A stretch of DNA of 64,000 nucleotides from Eremophila alpestris peregrina (GCA_009792885.1 WMCF01000065.1:3248972-3312971); one strand, 5' to 3'. Numbered from the stretch's first letter, positions 14,013 through 26,979 are shown. Notes: generated by a model from the letters alone, not told the origin. Numbers and translations are program-made.

Positions 14013-14100
14013 GAACATCATCCTCATCTTCCAGACAGGGAGCTGAGGCCTGGAGAAGCCAGGTGCTGCCCAGAAGGTTGTGCTGGGGCCATGCACTGGG
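14013..14100 (-). mobile_element. MIR-like relic, reverse orientation
   Basis: The + strand reads tcatcctcatcttccagaca, then gggagctgaggcctggagaa and gccaggtgctgcccagaagg. This parallels the reverse complement of MIR (atccccattttacagatgag gaaactgaggcacagag ... ttgcccaaggt). It is divergent and short, so the call is moderate. Confidence 0.55.
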
Positions 14101-15036
14101 ATCTAGCACCCAGTGCAGGGGGTTTGAGATCCTTGACCTGTAGTTCAGCTGCAAGAGGAACCCATCAATGCAAATTCACATTGCCTGCAGTCACGGGATG
14201 GCTGGGAATCATTCACCAGGGCGCCTTCCAAAATTTGCTCTTCAGCAAATTTTCCCATATTACTTTGAAGGAAATGGAGTTGATTGCAATAGTAAATGTG
14301 TTTTTGATGTGGCAAAAAGCTAAGTGCTCCCAATATATCACTTTTCCCTTTCTGCTGACACATTCCTCGGTCCCCCTGAGTAAGAGCAGGAAAACAGGAG
14401 AGGCGGTTTGAAGAACATGTTGTGCCTTTGATTGACAAGAGGTTGTATAAATCAGTCAAAGGGAATCCTCCAGGCATTCCCTCTTGTGGGAAGATCCCAC
14501 AGTGCTCCCTGGCCTTGATCGTTCTGTCTGCCGATGTTTGTGTACAAAATGTGTGGGTGGGAGACGAGCTGGATTTGAACCTCTGAGAGGAACAGACATC
14601 AGCTCTTCTAATTGAAAGCAGCTTCCTCGGGAGGGGGATGACATGGGCTTCCAGTAACTAGACACAAATAGTCGCCGCATACTTTGGAGCACATACTGAG
14701 CTCCTGTGGAGATCCCAGTTGCTGTGTGGGTCTGAGAATCTGGACAAGCCCCAGTGAGTGAAGTTTGGAGCACTGTGTGATGCTGTCATTCTTCAAAGCA
14801 AATGCTTCAGCGTTTGGTAACACCCTGAAATGAGAAGTCTATCTATGTGTTCTTCCCTCCGCAGCTGTCAGGTGCTTCAGCTGCTGGTTTGCACCACTGT
14901 AGCAAACCTCTGGAGGATGTGAGGTTGTGATCTGTTTGTCATAAGTGTTAATTCCTGTGAATAGCAATGAGGAGAGATGATATTCTGTCTTCCAGGCCAT
15001 TGGAACTTGTCGTTCTGAAAGTGTTGGTACTGCAGT

Positions 15037-15095
15037 AATCACAGAATCATTTCGCTTTGAAACGATCTCTAAGATCATTGTGTCCAACCCTTACC
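15037..15095 (-). mobile_element. Short CR1 3' end fragment
   Basis: The + strand reads aatcacagaatcatttcgct, then gatctctaagatcattgtgt and ccaaccc, which matches the extreme 3' end of a CR1 subfamily in reverse complement (cacagaatcat ... aagatcattgagtccaacc). Only the terminal 60 bp is recognisable. It is old and heavily truncated. Confidence 0.7.
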
Positions 15096-17436
15096 TAATT
15101 AACAGGGGCCTTCTGGCTGCTGCCACGTTCTAGGCATGCCTTAGAAACAGAGGTGTGAAAGACTCTTCCAGCAGAGGATTCTCAGGCTTGGCAGGTGTGA
15201 TGTGACATTGAGTACCTGTGCAGAACTGAAACAGGGATGGATTTACCACTTGTGTTGGAGCCTGGTGAGATGGTGGAGTCTGTAGGTGACAGGAGCTGTT
15301 TTTCCAATCCAATTGTTTTCAGAGAAACTTAAAGAACTTTTTTTTGCCATTAGCTAAGTTTACTGGGCAGCAGCGAGTGGAGGAGAGGCTCTTGTAGCCA
15401 TTCATCTCTGTTAGACTTTTCCCACACTTCTCACTTAGACTGTTCTAAAAGAACCTTTTACCCCAGGACCACTTTGAAACACTTGTCTGGGTAGCAGTGG
15501 CTCAGCCTCAGCAGGGGGAAGCTTATCTAACCTGCTCAAACCAGGCCAGTCTGACAGCCCACGTGGCCTCAGCACAGGCCCTTTATGCAATGCTCAGGTT
15601 TTTGCTAATATTCTCCAGCAGAAGCAGAAAGTGCTAGGGTTCACACACGCACACAAATCAAACAAGGCATTAAAAAGTTATCAGAAATTTCCAGCCCACC
15701 TCAGCAGGGGTTTATTTTGGGTTAGAATCAAACTTTTGGTGAAGGTCTGGGTGATTTCTTAATACAAGTTTTCACTCATCCATTAAGTGGCACTTAAAAA
15801 GCACCTTTTTGGGCCAACAGAGCAGGAGAAGTAAGAATAAGAACAAAATCATATAAAAGTAATGAGACCTTTGTTCAAGTCAAAGAGCTCTCTGACCATA
15901 TATATTGCAGATGTGGGTAAGATAAATTCCCTGGCTGGAGAGGTATTAAAATAAAAACCATGCTCCCAACAAGAGACAGGCTGCTGAAAACACAAGAAGG
16001 GAAAGTTGCGAAACCGTACATGTCGAATTGCTGGCCTTGATTTCAAATGCCAAAGATAGTTTGTGTAAAGCCTTGCTCTGCTGTAAAATGTAACACTATC
16101 CACTGGCTAGCCTCAATGAAGCTTGGTCCCAGTTGTTTCAAAAAATAAATAAACTAAAAATCTTCTTCCAGCCCATTAAAGCTGATTTATGTTTTGCCCG
16201 TAAGATTCTTCTGTGCTGGATCTTGAGGGACTCAGACTTTAAAGAGGATTACCTCACTTTTAGCCAATCTGGTTTCTCATTCCCAGGCATCCCAGGCTCT
16301 CTTTGAAGTGCCCAGGCTTTACCTGCCAAGACCAAGAGGGCATTTCCATACAGAATTATTGGGTGGGCATAGGATTTTGGATGGTTGTTAATTCTCTTGT
16401 CTCACTTCAGGGTTCTCTTTTTGGTTTAATAATCAAAGTGCTGATGGGAGCAGCAGCACAAGGAATTCCATCTATTCCTATGGCAGTGACAGTCACCCCA
16501 AAGGGCTGTGACTCCAACAGGTACCTTTCAGATCCTCCAGGAGCCTCAGCTATAAGTATCGTTTTAGTGCAGTAGTAAGTTTTTCCATGGTGTTTCCATG
16601 GACATTTCCTTTTCTCTGTTTGCTGTGGAGGTGAAGGCTGTGGTGGTTCATGCTTCTTTTTTGAAGCAGCTTCACTGAGCAGAGTGTTTTCAGAGTAAAT
16701 CTGACAATTTATTGCAGCCTCATTTTCACATCTGACATACTGATGGCACTGCAAGGCTCTCTGGTACTTAAAGTCTGGCAATTTTTTTAGCTTTGCATCT
16801 GTAACAGGACTTGGGAATCATGTACTTAAAAGCAGTTTGCCTCCAATCTCACTGCTGCCTGCCATGGGAAGGCTGCAGGTGTAGGAAGGTGATTCCACTT
16901 GCAGAACTGGTTGGAGAAAGAGGAAACCAGTTGGCTTAAATTGGTTCTAGAGGCAGGACTTTCCTGGCTACACTGGTTCCAATTTTACAGAGCCATTGGG
17001 GCTTCTCTAGGATTACAGTAATATCAGATTTAAATAGGGCAGTGCTGGAGCACTGTGGAGGCACCTCCACACTGTCTGTGCTGGGCTCAGGGGTGATGCT
17101 GATTTGGACTCCAGTGGGAAGAGTCCTGGTCCTTTTGGGTGGGAGCAAAGTTGCTCTAAATGCTGTCAAAGACCTGGTACCAAATTCAGAGGAGATTGTT
17201 GGCTGCCATCCACCTCCTGTGATGATGATGATCTTTAGCTCCTGTTCATGTTTCAGTTTTCCTTACTGGGGTGGAAACTTAATTTTGAATAATCTCATGG
17301 TATGTGGAAGCACAGTTATTGTGCATTACTTCATCCTAGGAGTGCACCTGGACTTTTTCCCCCCACTTCAAGCAGCCAGAATCCCTCCTTGCTGTGCTCT
17401 GTGTCAGTTTTGGTGTCTCTTTTCTCCCTGCTGCAG

Positions 17437-17550
17437 ACGTGTCGAACCAAGGTGATTGACCTGAATGATGGTGTCTCCCAGTATGCCTGGTACCCCTGCA
17501 CTGCCAACTTCCAGTACTCCCACATGACACAGACCATTTTCTGGCTGAAG
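17437..17550 (+). CDS. PAPPA: PAPPA coding segment 2 (pre-SCR region)
   Basis: This exon has 38 codons and is phase 0 at both ends. The acceptor is ctgcag at 17431-17436 after a pyrimidine-rich tract, and the donor is gtagga at 17551. It begins TCRTKVIDLNDGVSQYAWYP and ends TIFWLK; mammalian PAPPA has CRTKVIDLSEGISQHAWYPC here. It belongs to the region between the catalytic part and the SCR array. It contains two cysteines, at residues 2 and 21 of the exon. Because it is 114 nt and symmetric, skipping would keep the frame. It is separated from the next exon by only 403 bp, the shortest intron in the window. There is an open frame upstream of the acceptor, but it is made of polypyrimidine-tract codons. 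Confidence 0.95.
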
Positions 17551-17953
17551 GTAGGAAGTGCACACATCATTCTGAAGTTTTCTCTTTGCCTGCCTCTACA
17601 AAAATTCTCCAGCAGGCAAAATATCGCGGGCCAGCCTTCCCAGGGCCAAGCTGCTCCTTTCTGAAGTATGTTTAGAACAAAAGAGCAAAACAATGTCTTT
17701 GAGCACTGTCTAGAGAGTCAGTAGTGAAGTCCCCTCGTGTGTGACAGGGCTATTGAATTTCTGAGAGGGTTCAGCTTCAGGGCTGTTTGATTTGAGTTTA
17801 TCTGGTTTGTGTAGGAGAGGTTGGAAGAGAAGATTTCTGTGTGACCTGGGATGGGAATTCTTCTTTTCAAAGTTCTGGACTGATTCCTGGGGATTTTTTT
17901 AAAGCCCACCACAGTTCTCCACCTCAGGCTTTGTGGGATTTGTGTTTTCCCAG
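17551..17953 (+). other. PAPPA: PAPPA intron between segments 2 and 3 (403 bp)
   Basis: This is the shortest complete intron in the window, running from gtagga to ttttcccag. I see no repeat or additional feature in it. Its small size next to introns of many kilobases means segments 2 and 3 are probably spliced as a closely spaced pair. Confidence 0.9.
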
Positions 17954-18089
17954 GCTTATTTTTCCCAGCCTATGGTGGCTGCAGCAGTCCTTGTTCACTT
18001 GGTCACTGATGGGACCTACTACCTGGACCAGAAGCAGGAGACCATTGGTGTGCAGCTGTATGACACCAAAGAGCAAAGCCACGATCTTG
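17954..18089 (+). CDS. PAPPA: PAPPA coding segment 3 (pre-SCR region)
   Basis: The exon is 136 nt: 45 codons plus one base (phase 0 in, phase 1 out). The acceptor is ttttcccag at 17945-17953 and the donor gtaaga begins at 18090. It starts AYFSQPMVAAAVLVHLVTDG and ends KEQSHDL plus the first base of a Gly codon, matching mammalian PAPPA closely. It has no cysteine and alternates hydrophobic and polar residues, which suggests beta strands in the module that precedes the sushi repeats (inference). It continues with segment 4, where GGT is completed across the junction. It sits in a tight pair with segment 2. Confidence 0.96.
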
Positions 18090-21000
18090 GTAAGACTGTT
18101 GTATTAAACTCCCTCTTTACTGCTTGCCTCATCTGGTGATGCCCCTGTTCACCAGTATTCCTGCTCAGTTTTTTTTCAGAATTAGACAAAAAAGGTGCTT
18201 GCTCAATGCTCCAAGCCCTGAGTCTCACTAGAGTTTGTTGAAGATGATGTGTTATTTTAAACAGACTTTTCTCTGTTCACTATCTGTTCAGAGATGATTA
18301 GCTCCTCCTCAGTCACTAAAATCATCACTGTCTCAATACTTTACACCCAGCACTGCCCTGGAGAGACACTGATGGTGCTGCAGATGAACCCCTGGGAGCA
18401 GAGAGTGAGGGATGTGCACCAGCTGCTGCAGCAAAGGCTTGTGTTTCACAGGGAGTGCTGGGTGATCTCTAGTCCTGCTTTAGGGAGGTCTCCAGAGCCA
18501 TTTAATGGCCAGCATTCCCCAGGTGAAGTATTTCAGGTGGTGAAGGTCCAACCCCAGGGTCCTGCCAGGCTCCTGGCATGGCCTCAGGCAGATGTGCCTG
18601 ACAAGGGCAGGACCTGTGCTTGTGCTGAAGTGCTGGCATAGACAGGTTTTGTCTCTGCCCTTGGCACAGGGCCTTAAACTGGGGAAGTTGTGTCTGGTGA
18701 ATTGATCCAGGCTGCATTTAAGCTCCAGAACCGAGGAGCTCTCCCTGGCTCCCAACTCTGTGTCAGGGTAAGACTTGCATAATCCCTTTCCAGATGTTCT
18801 CTGCCTTTTTTTTCACTGAGGAGAAAGCTGGCCAGGTCTACTTGAGAGCAGTTTTTAAGGAAATATAACTCCCATCCCCCAGCTTTCTGTTTTACCATAG
18901 CATTTCAGTTTTAATCAGCTGAAACTCAAATGAGCTTCCCGCTAGTGATGAGAAGGAGAAGGGGCACGGAGTGACAGGTGTTGGATGAGCATCCAGGATA
19001 ACATAGGATTTAGTGGGGTGTGGAGGAAAATAAAGGAAATACGTGTGGTGTCTGTTGTCCAAGAACAAACTGAAATTTGTAGCAAGTTGTGCAGGTTGAG
19101 TCAGGATGGCTCCCAGTTTGCCAGAGCTCTTGGATTCATCTTACCCTCCTTTTGCAAAACAGTGGCACATAGCTCTATCCCTCTGAGGAATAAGTGATGG
19201 AGGCACGAGCATGCCAGCAGTACTTAATGTGACATTTTATAGGGACAGACAGGCAGACTGGGAGAGAAAGAGAGCAAGAAAGAGGAGCAAAGAGGAAACT
19301 GAGGGTTAGGTTTTGAAATCTTCAATGAAGTTGCAACATGAGTTTGGCATGGCTCAGCCTGATGTCTGGATGTCCTCCCAGCTGAAACGCTGCTTTCATC
19401 ATGGAAAAGCCCCTTTGACCTTTCAGAAGAGGCTGCCTGGAGCAGAGGAGAGGTGTAGGTGGGCTACCCAGCAGTTCCCACTCAGGCAGAGCTCCCCATT
19501 GCTGCTCTGTCTGAGTTCTGACAGTGACATGAAGTCCTTTTCCTGGATATTGTATTTCATGTGTTTGAATTATCACCATGACAAGCTGGAAACTGCTGCT
19601 GAGATGTAAATGTTGGCATGCACTGGGGGCAGGACTGACTGAGACACTCAGTGAGCCTTAAGCAGAAGTTTGTGGCAAACTGAAAGTACATCCAAAAGGA
19701 AGCAGCAATAATTTAAATCCTGATCAGTCTTCAGTGTGCTAAAGACACTGCCATGAGCAAAGCACAGCCTATCCAGACATGCAGTTTCCTGACTTCATCA
19801 GAGCAAGTGGACTCCCAGAAAATAATAGGAAGCTTCTTCTAAGTCCTGATAGGAGATGGAGAGGTTGGGATGCTAAACACCTCAGTGCTGCTGGTTCAGA
19901 GACACCAGGGTTCAGCTGCTGAGCTGGACAGATGAGTGGAGAGCCACAGAAACAGGGGTGATCCTGAGACAGCTCTGACTGCCTCCATGGGCACCTGTAT
20001 CATCTTCATGGGCTATTGCAGGGGAATAACAAACCCTGACCTGCCCAGCCACCGTTTTCCTGGTCAGGGTGAGAAATAACCAGCAGTGCAGCACAGCTCT
20101 GAGGGTCTGTTCTGTTGTGGACACCACCTGAGTGCAAGGAATGAAATGGAAGTGAATAAACAGCCTCATGCCATAAGGTCTTTCTTGGCTTTCCATCAGA
20201 GAAGGCAGAAACTTCCAAGGAATTTGGGAACCCGGGATTTTGAGTATTAACTGCACCTGTTTGTAAGTGAGAAACGTGCACTGTTCCACAAGGAGCTGAT
20301 ATCAAAAGACCTGTGGGAGGCAAGTAGACAGGGAGGTTATTTCAGGGTCAGGTGAAGACCAAAACAAAATGAGGCTTGCTTTTTTATTTTATTTTTTTTT
20401 ATTACAGGAAGATTTTTTAAAGTAGAGGGTGGGAGATAGATGTTTAAAGAGAGTGTCTTAATTCACAGGAAATCACTTTCTAAGGAAAAAATGAAAGCCT
20501 TTTTATTCCTTCCCCTTTGAGTCAAGAAATCTGAACTGGGGGAAAAAAAAATAATAACAGAAATCCCTGAGCCAGTTAAACATGCAAATAGAATTTATTT
20601 TATTTTCAAATTTGTAAGTATCAGGGTAGCCAAGGGGCCTGGGCCAAAGCCATTGCTGGGGGAGCTCCAGTGAAGCAAATGGATCTGGAGCCAAGCTGAT
20701 CCTCGGAGTGATGCCATGGAGCTGTGGAGGCAGAGCCTTGCAGGCAGCCAGCAGGCCATGAATCTCAATTAATGAGTTTTGAGGGCAGCCGACAGCTGTC
20801 TGTCCTCTGCCTTCCCCCTGGGGTGGGTTTGGCCCATTTGAATTCAGGTTGCTTCTACCTGAAAGCGGGGATTTCTTCCCAGCTGCCACTGAGTGCCTTC
20901 TCCAGTGGACAAAAAAGGATTCAGAAGTCTCCTTGCCACCTCTCTGGTGTTTCTGTGCACTGGAACCTTGAGATGCTTTTATCTCCCCAAGACACAATTC

Positions 21001-21604
21001 TTTTCTTCCCTAGTGAGATCACCTGTAAAATCCTCAATGGCTCCATCACCCTCATTTCGATCTCCAGGACCAAATCTGCCTTTTCTCGCAAAGAACAACA
21101 TACCCTAAGGCTCAGAACTATTGAAGAAAAAACCAAATCTAGTGAAAAACTCATGCAAAAGAAGTTTTACACTGAGTGCTAATGACATGCACAGCTCCAA
21201 ACGAGCTGCTGGTGCACAAAGCCCCCCAGCCTGCCGGCTCTGTTTGATCCTGCTTATAAAGGCTCCAAGTGTCCTCCAGGACCCGTTTTACAATAGTGTG
21301 ACTCTGCTTCCCCCGTGCTGGTTGCTCCTGATTTACCAGAGCACAATAGAAACGGAGCTGTGGTCTAAAGGAGCGGCTCGGCGCTGGCAGAGAGAATGGC
21401 AGCCTTTCTTCAGCTGTCTGGAGGGATCTGCTTCTCTGCTAAGCTCTCCAGAGCCATTTGGGGAGCCCCTCCAGGCAGCTTACCATAACTTTTCAGCTCT
21501 ATAGGGCCATTCCTCTGGGTGAAATGCCTCTGAAGTGCCCACGGCTTCGGGAAGCAATTGTGTAAAGCCTGACCCTTCCTCTGATCTTGTCTCTCCTCTG
21601 GCAG
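18090..21604 (+). other. PAPPA: PAPPA intron between segments 3 and 4 (3.5 kb)
   Basis: No coding exon is supported. There is a purine-rich low-complexity stretch (GA-rich) around 19245-19310 and AT-rich runs around 20380-20410 and 20540-20610. The open frames seen on both strands are short and without recognisable domains. Confidence 0.85.
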
Positions 21605-21818
21605 GTGTCCACGTCCTGAGCTGCAGGAACAATCCCCTGATTATCCCCGTCATCCATGACCTCAGTCACCCTTTTTATCACACCCAGGCTGTCCTCATTA
21701 GCTTCAGCTCCCAGTTTGTGGCCATCTCCGGGGTGGCCCTGCGTTCCTTCCACAACTTCGACCCCATCACCATCAGCAGCTGCCAGCAAGGACAGACCTA
21801 CAGCCCCGCGGAGCAGAG
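21605..21818 (+). CDS. PAPPA: PAPPA coding segment 4 (pre-SCR region)
   Basis: This is the longest coding segment in the window at 214 nt (phase 1 in, phase 2 out). The acceptor is ctctggcag ending at 21604 and the donor gtgagc begins at 21819. It starts (G)VHVLSCRNNPLIIPVIHD and includes VAISGVALRSFHNFDPITI, ending YSPAEQ and the first two bases of Ser. Mammalian PAPPA has VHVLSCRNNPLIIPVVHDLS here, so conservation is very high. It forms the end of the region just before the first sushi module. Cysteines occur in LSCRNN and SSCQQG. The exon cannot be skipped without a frameshift. Confidence 0.97.
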
Positions 21819-24800
21819 GTGAGCGTGTCAGCCCTGCTCCCCTCTGCCTCACAGCCACCACCCCCAGCGCTGGGGAGGAGGCAGGAGGGGCACAGCAGCT
21901 GAACCCTGCTGACCCCTTTGTGTCCCGGCTAAAAAACCGGCAGTGTTCTCATTGATCAGGATGGATGGGACATTTAACCCGCATGGGATGCTGTTAGTGA
22001 ATTATTTCCTCTTCCTTTCTCCTCCCTCCTTTATGCCAAGCCTGCAGTTGGGGCCAGTTCACTCCTCACACATTCCCCAGCCCAGTTGGCCACTCTCAGA
22101 CCAGTTCAATGTGAGCTGCTCAGGGTGCCCAGAGTGCTACGGGGACCTCCCAGGGCAGGGACTGCGGGGACACAGAGTGATGCCTGTGCCCAGCCCTGGG
22201 CTGCAGGGCCATGGCCATCAGCATCTGCCATGCTTTCATGGCTGGGTAAGCCCCTCAGCACCTCTCTGGATCCGGCCCCCGTTCTGAAAAGCTCAGTGGG
22301 ACCCCCCAGGATGAAAGGTTTATGGCTGCCGTTTTATTCTTGTTGTTATTACAGACACATCAATAGATCACCACCAACCCCTCTCAGTCTCTGCTTTACA
22401 GCATCCCACAGAGATTGTGACCTTTCATGGCCTCTGGTGCAGCAGCTTCATGGATCCTTTCAGCGAGGCAGTGAAAAGAAGAGGAGAGAATTTAGCAAAA
22501 CCCCTGAAAGAATATTTTTTTTCCTTCCTTTGTGAATTCAAAGTTGTGAGCAGTTGTCATCCCATAGCGGCAGCAATAGTAAAACAAGTTGCATATCCCA
22601 GCAAACCTCTGCTCAGCCTCCTAAGCAAGCTGTCAGGTTTTTTGATAATGCTCTGGCTTGTTTTTAGGACCTGCTTTTATTCCAGGAAAGGCGGGAGGGT
22701 GAGAAGGGGGAGAGGGAAGGGAAAATAAAATTTAAAAAAGGAGTATATCTATAGCTAAATCAATCCAGTCAGTGTGTTCTGACCTAGATTCAAAGCGTCT
22801 GATCATTCTGTGCAATAGGTTGTATAAATTCAGAGGCCCAAAGACAGCAGGATCAAGTTTCAGATAAGTCTGGTGGTGGAAGTGTGGCCAAATCCCAGCG
22901 CTGGAGCAGGACAGGAAAAGGGCAAGAAAGCCCCACTGGAAGGAGATGGTGAGAGGCAGCAGGGAGCTCAGGAGGACTGAGACACAGGGCCACATTCCAC
23001 TGCCCTCTCAAGTTTTCAGTAGGAATTGAACCATTTGTTCACTTTTGGAACTAAATGTACTCTGTGTTTAAAAAGTTATTTCCTTAATAAAAAATGCATC
23101 CCCCTTAGGCAAAGCTTCAGTGAGCCTCTGCAGCCCAGCAACCCAACCTTTAGCAATCCCTTGAGGAAGAAGCACCTGCCTTTCGCTTCTTAGTTTTCTT
23201 CTTGATTTTTTCGGCATTGTTTTGTTTTTGGGATGCACTGAACCCTCTCAGCCCCCTGCTCTCACAAACCCATCCAAGCCTCACTCTTTCAAAGCAGTGT
23301 TTTAGGTCTTGCAGGTTCCAGCACTGGATTGATCATAAAGTTTCCCATGTCTGTCAGGGAACTGGAAACTCTCAAAAATAAAGCCCTGGTCCAAAGGCAG
23401 TTGAAATCAGAGGAATTATTTCCACTGATGACAGTGCTTCAGTGAAGAGTCAGTCCCCAGTTTGTGGTGGGCTCACTTGGGGTGGCCACATCTGTTTCCT
23501 TCTGTACAAAAACCTCCAAGCAGTTCAGGTGTCCAAGCTGCTGAAGAAGTTGTGCATTAGGCTGTGCAGCCAGGAAATAGGTGACACCTTTGCTGTCACC
23601 TCCTGTCGTTTTTCCTTGGTTATTTTACTCAATCCAGGAAGAACAGAGAAAGATGGATTTTAAAAATGACTTCTTAACCAGCTCAGAGGCTGGACATGGG
23701 TTTTCTGCCTCCCCTGCTCACTCTTCCCACCAGATTCCCTTGGGGTGCCAGTTTCTGCCCATCTTTCCCTTCTCCCCTTCCCTTGCTGCTTGCATTTCCC
23801 TAATATGATTTTTAAGACAATTACTGAATTTTTAAAGGAATTTGCCTTCCTATGTGTGATCATCAATTTTACCACTTTCATTTCCCTTAGGTCAACATGG
23901 ATATTTTTGCCTGCTTTTTGGCTTTTCTATACAAGAGCTATTTTTTTCTCTTTCAAGGAGAATTATTTTGCTTGGAGAAGATTTACAGCCAGAGAGAGAT
24001 ATTTCTACACAAAGGTGTAGATTTTAAAATTGTGAGGGAAAAGAAATATATTGTCCCTTAAAAGTTAAAACGGTTTTTATTTTGAAGGTGAATGAATCTC
24101 TCCCATGGGTTAGTGACAACTTAATAACTGAAAATAAAACATGCACTTACTCTTGTTTCTAAAATATATATTATAGTTAATATTTTAGAGAAAAATGGGC
24201 TTAAATCTATAAGTCCAATTAAACTTTATAGGTATTTGTCCTCAGTCATCATTTGTTGTTTTGAAAATCTATTCTATCCTCCTGAAGACATTTATAGTTT
24301 GAAAATTCCTACTCTGTCCTTTCCAGTTTTGTTCTTCCAGTTGCTGTTTATTCTGCTGCCAGTGACTACAGGCTCTTTTTTTTTTTTTGGTTTTGTTTTC
24401 AGCAGAAGTTTACCTCACTGCTGGAGATGTGCTGTAAAAATGACACTCTTTATTTGCACATTGCATCCTTAGACCAGATGTAATGGCCTGGTTAGTTCTT
24501 CTCTTGTGCTTTATAGCTCAAATTATTATACTTTTACTATTTCCTGTGTAGCCTCATGCTGCACAGTGAAATTGGGTGTGCAGAAGCAGGGGTGTAATTT
24601 CCCACCCTGCAGTCACTGGAGCAGCAAGAGGGCCTTGGTGTGCTGTGGCTGCCTTTGACAGTAGTTCCTCAAAAATCAGGTTTTTGTCTTTTTCCCTGGG
24701 TAGGAAACATCAGCTGCAGGTCACCCATCCCTGGCAAAGCAGTTTGTGGTGCTTTTCCTTGGTGGCACTTCCCTGCCACGGTCACCAGACCTGTCCCCTC

Positions 24801-25439
24801 CACCTCCCCTGCTGGTGTTCCCCTCCTGCCAACTGCAGGCAGGAGGCAGGAAAGCCCAATTCACCAATTCCATTGTCAGAGCTGTGCATTTCAGGGGTTT
24901 CCATCTTTCTAATCCACCATTAACTCTGTGTTCATACTGAAGACAAGTCACCCCTGGCTGCCCACAGCTCTCCAGTCTTCTCGCCTCACCTTGTCACCAC
25001 CTCGTGCTTTTTAAAGAGTGCAGCAAAAAGATTTTCCTTTGCTTTCTTTGGTTAAACCTTGGCACAGCCTCACTGCTACGGCTTCAAAATTGCTTCTGCT
25101 GGGGAGAATTTGGGTTTTCCTCCCTCTGTAAGTGTGCCTATCTGGGTGTTTGACACTGTAGACCAAGATCCACCCCATGCCACCACACCATCACCTGCTC
25201 TGGCCTCTGTGGAGAGCACTTTTTGCTGCCCCAAACAAGCCCCAGGGATTCATAGCCCACTCCAGCTCTTCTCTTTGTCTTGTTCTTGCCTGCTGTCAGC
25301 TTCCCCAACAAGAAATGATGAAGATAAATCTTCAGCAGCAGAACAAATGCAACTGCTCTTTACAACTCTGGTTATATTTTTTTTTTTTTCTTTTCATAAG
25401 GGGGAAAAAAGGGTTTCCTCGTCTCTTTTTGTTGTGAAT

Positions 25440-25700
25440 TAATGCAGCTTTCTCTTTCCTGGTTCGGCCGCCTTTCCCCTGCCCTGCATTCTGTCATTAA
25501 GCACAATCTCTGTCAGCTTGCTTCGGGTGAAATTAATGAATTTCTCACAGAACTGTTAATCATAGAAGCTTTGGTCCGTGACATGTGTTATAATTCAATG
25601 GGTTTTTAACCTTCGCCCCGTTTTGGTAATTGGCAAACGGCATCATTTGGCTTTTATTAAAGTGGAAGGCACTGCATTTTCTTTGTTTGCCTGGACAGAC
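25440..25700. promoter_or_regulatory. Candidate conserved noncoding block
   Basis: AT-rich unique sequence with several homeodomain-type cores (gtcattaagcac, aaattaatgaatt, ttggtaattggcaaac) and isolated CpGs kept within TpA-rich context. It lies in the intron between coding segments 4 and 5. Conservation could not be tested. Confidence 0.27.
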
Positions 25701-26856
25701 TCTGGCAGGGAGACCTGTGGGGCTGCTGACGCCCAGGGACACGGTCCCACTTCCAAGCTGGCAGGGTGATGGGGCTTTGAGAGCTTTATCAGTTCAATAT
25801 GGACCCCCCTGGCAGGAGCAGCTCACACCACGGGGTGCAGGCAGGCTGCAGGCAGAGCCCAGCCCCAAGGAGGATTTGCCCTGCCAGTGATGGGGGCAGT
25901 GAGGGGGACGCTCTGGATTGTGCCTCTGCTTCCCCTGGGAATTACCTTGAGTTGGAGCAAGGGTTTTCTGTAAGGGTTTAGCTTCATTTTGACCCTCTCA
26001 GTTTGAAACAGAGGTTTGCTGGGATCGCTGTCAAACCCAGCAGTACTGAGGTGACATCACTGGAGGGACCAGAGGTGACACCACTCGTGCTGTCACTCTC
26101 ATGAACCAGATTTGAAGGCAAACACCTTTTTAAGGAAGGGCTTGATCCTTTTTCCAGTCAGCACAGGTTCACCAGTCCCCATCCAGCCCCATGGATTTGG
26201 GTAGATATTCAAGGTTTTGTGTTAATACAAGGAGACAATGTGCTTTAGCTGAAGACTGAAGAAGACAAAGTCATTGCCACATTTTCAGTTCTTTTTATTT
26301 TTTTTTTAATTTCTACAACAAGAAATATGGCTAGCAGCCTCTGCATATATGTTTAGATTAGAGAGGGAGAACCTCCTCTTGCCTTTAGAGTAACCTCTAG
26401 AGAGGAGAACACAAACCCATTGTAAGGAGAAATAAGTTAGAAAAACCCTCAGAAGGCTGCACATGGGTGAGTTGGGTGGATGGTGGCACTGGACAAAACC
26501 AAATTGCACTTTGGATCTGCAGCCCAGACCGTGGAAAGGGGAGTTTTCTGTTGTGTCTAAGAGATAATGTTGTAGCCCTTCTATAAAGTGCCCACCATGA
26601 GCTTTTAGGCTCACCTTAGCTTAGATAGGTGTCAGAACCATCAGAAAGGAAACAAATAATTAAGGCACTGTGTTAAGATGATTTCTTGGAAAAGCGCTTG
26701 ACCTTGGGGTTAGGAAAAGAAAGTTTGGCTGCTGTAAGCTTTTTGAAAGAGGAAGTCCTGGATTGCTTTTATGTGAGGAAGGAAGAGCTCCACTTAATTG
26801 TTATAATTTTCTATAAACATGTTAAAATACAAATGTTTCTAGGATTATGTCACTAA

Positions 26857-26979
26857 GGCCCCAATTCAGCAAAGCCCTGAGCTATTTGCTTACATCCCCC
26901 TGTAGTCAAATCTATCAGTGGGACTTAACTGTGCTTTTGAAGTTAAGCACATATTTAAGTGCCTTGCTGAACTGGGGCC
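26857..26979. mobile_element. Palindromic MITE-like DNA transposon relic
   Basis: The element begins ggccccaattcagcaaagcc and ends with ttgctgaactggggcc, forming imperfect terminal inverted repeats of about 20 bp. The interior (tcagtgggacttaactg, agttaagcacatatttaagt) is also partly palindromic. This is the layout of a widespread ancient amniote non-autonomous DNA transposon seen often in turtle and crocodile genomes. I do not give a family name because I cannot check it. No target-site duplication remains visible. Confidence 0.75.

Larger units (their letters stand above)
46..17436 (+). other. PAPPA: PAPPA intron between segments 1 and 2 (17.4 kb)
   Basis: I see no coding exon in this stretch. 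It holds the 67-bp minisatellite at 78-342, a run of 16 A at 1700-1715, an AT-rich microsatellite at 3744-3780, MIR-like relics near 5100-5165 and 14013-14100, a CpG-richer patch at 6535-6970, a short (TAA)n at 7492-7507 and a CR1 3' fragment at 15037-15095. Short open frames occur on both strands in all frames, including 187 codons on the minus strand at 6641-7204. They have no recognisable domain and no convincing splice partners. Confidence 0.85.

Noticed and set aside
17302..17436. In-frame ATG upstream of coding segment 2 with a hydrophobic, signal-like stretch
   Set aside because: The hydrophobic Leu/Ser/Val/Phe residues are simply the translation of the polypyrimidine tract before the acceptor, and the QPAATQ|TCRTKV junction is clearly the conserved one.
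18480..18640. CR1-like phrase aaggtccaaccccagggtcctgc
   Set aside because: The match is limited to common words and the order of CR1 blocks is not followed.
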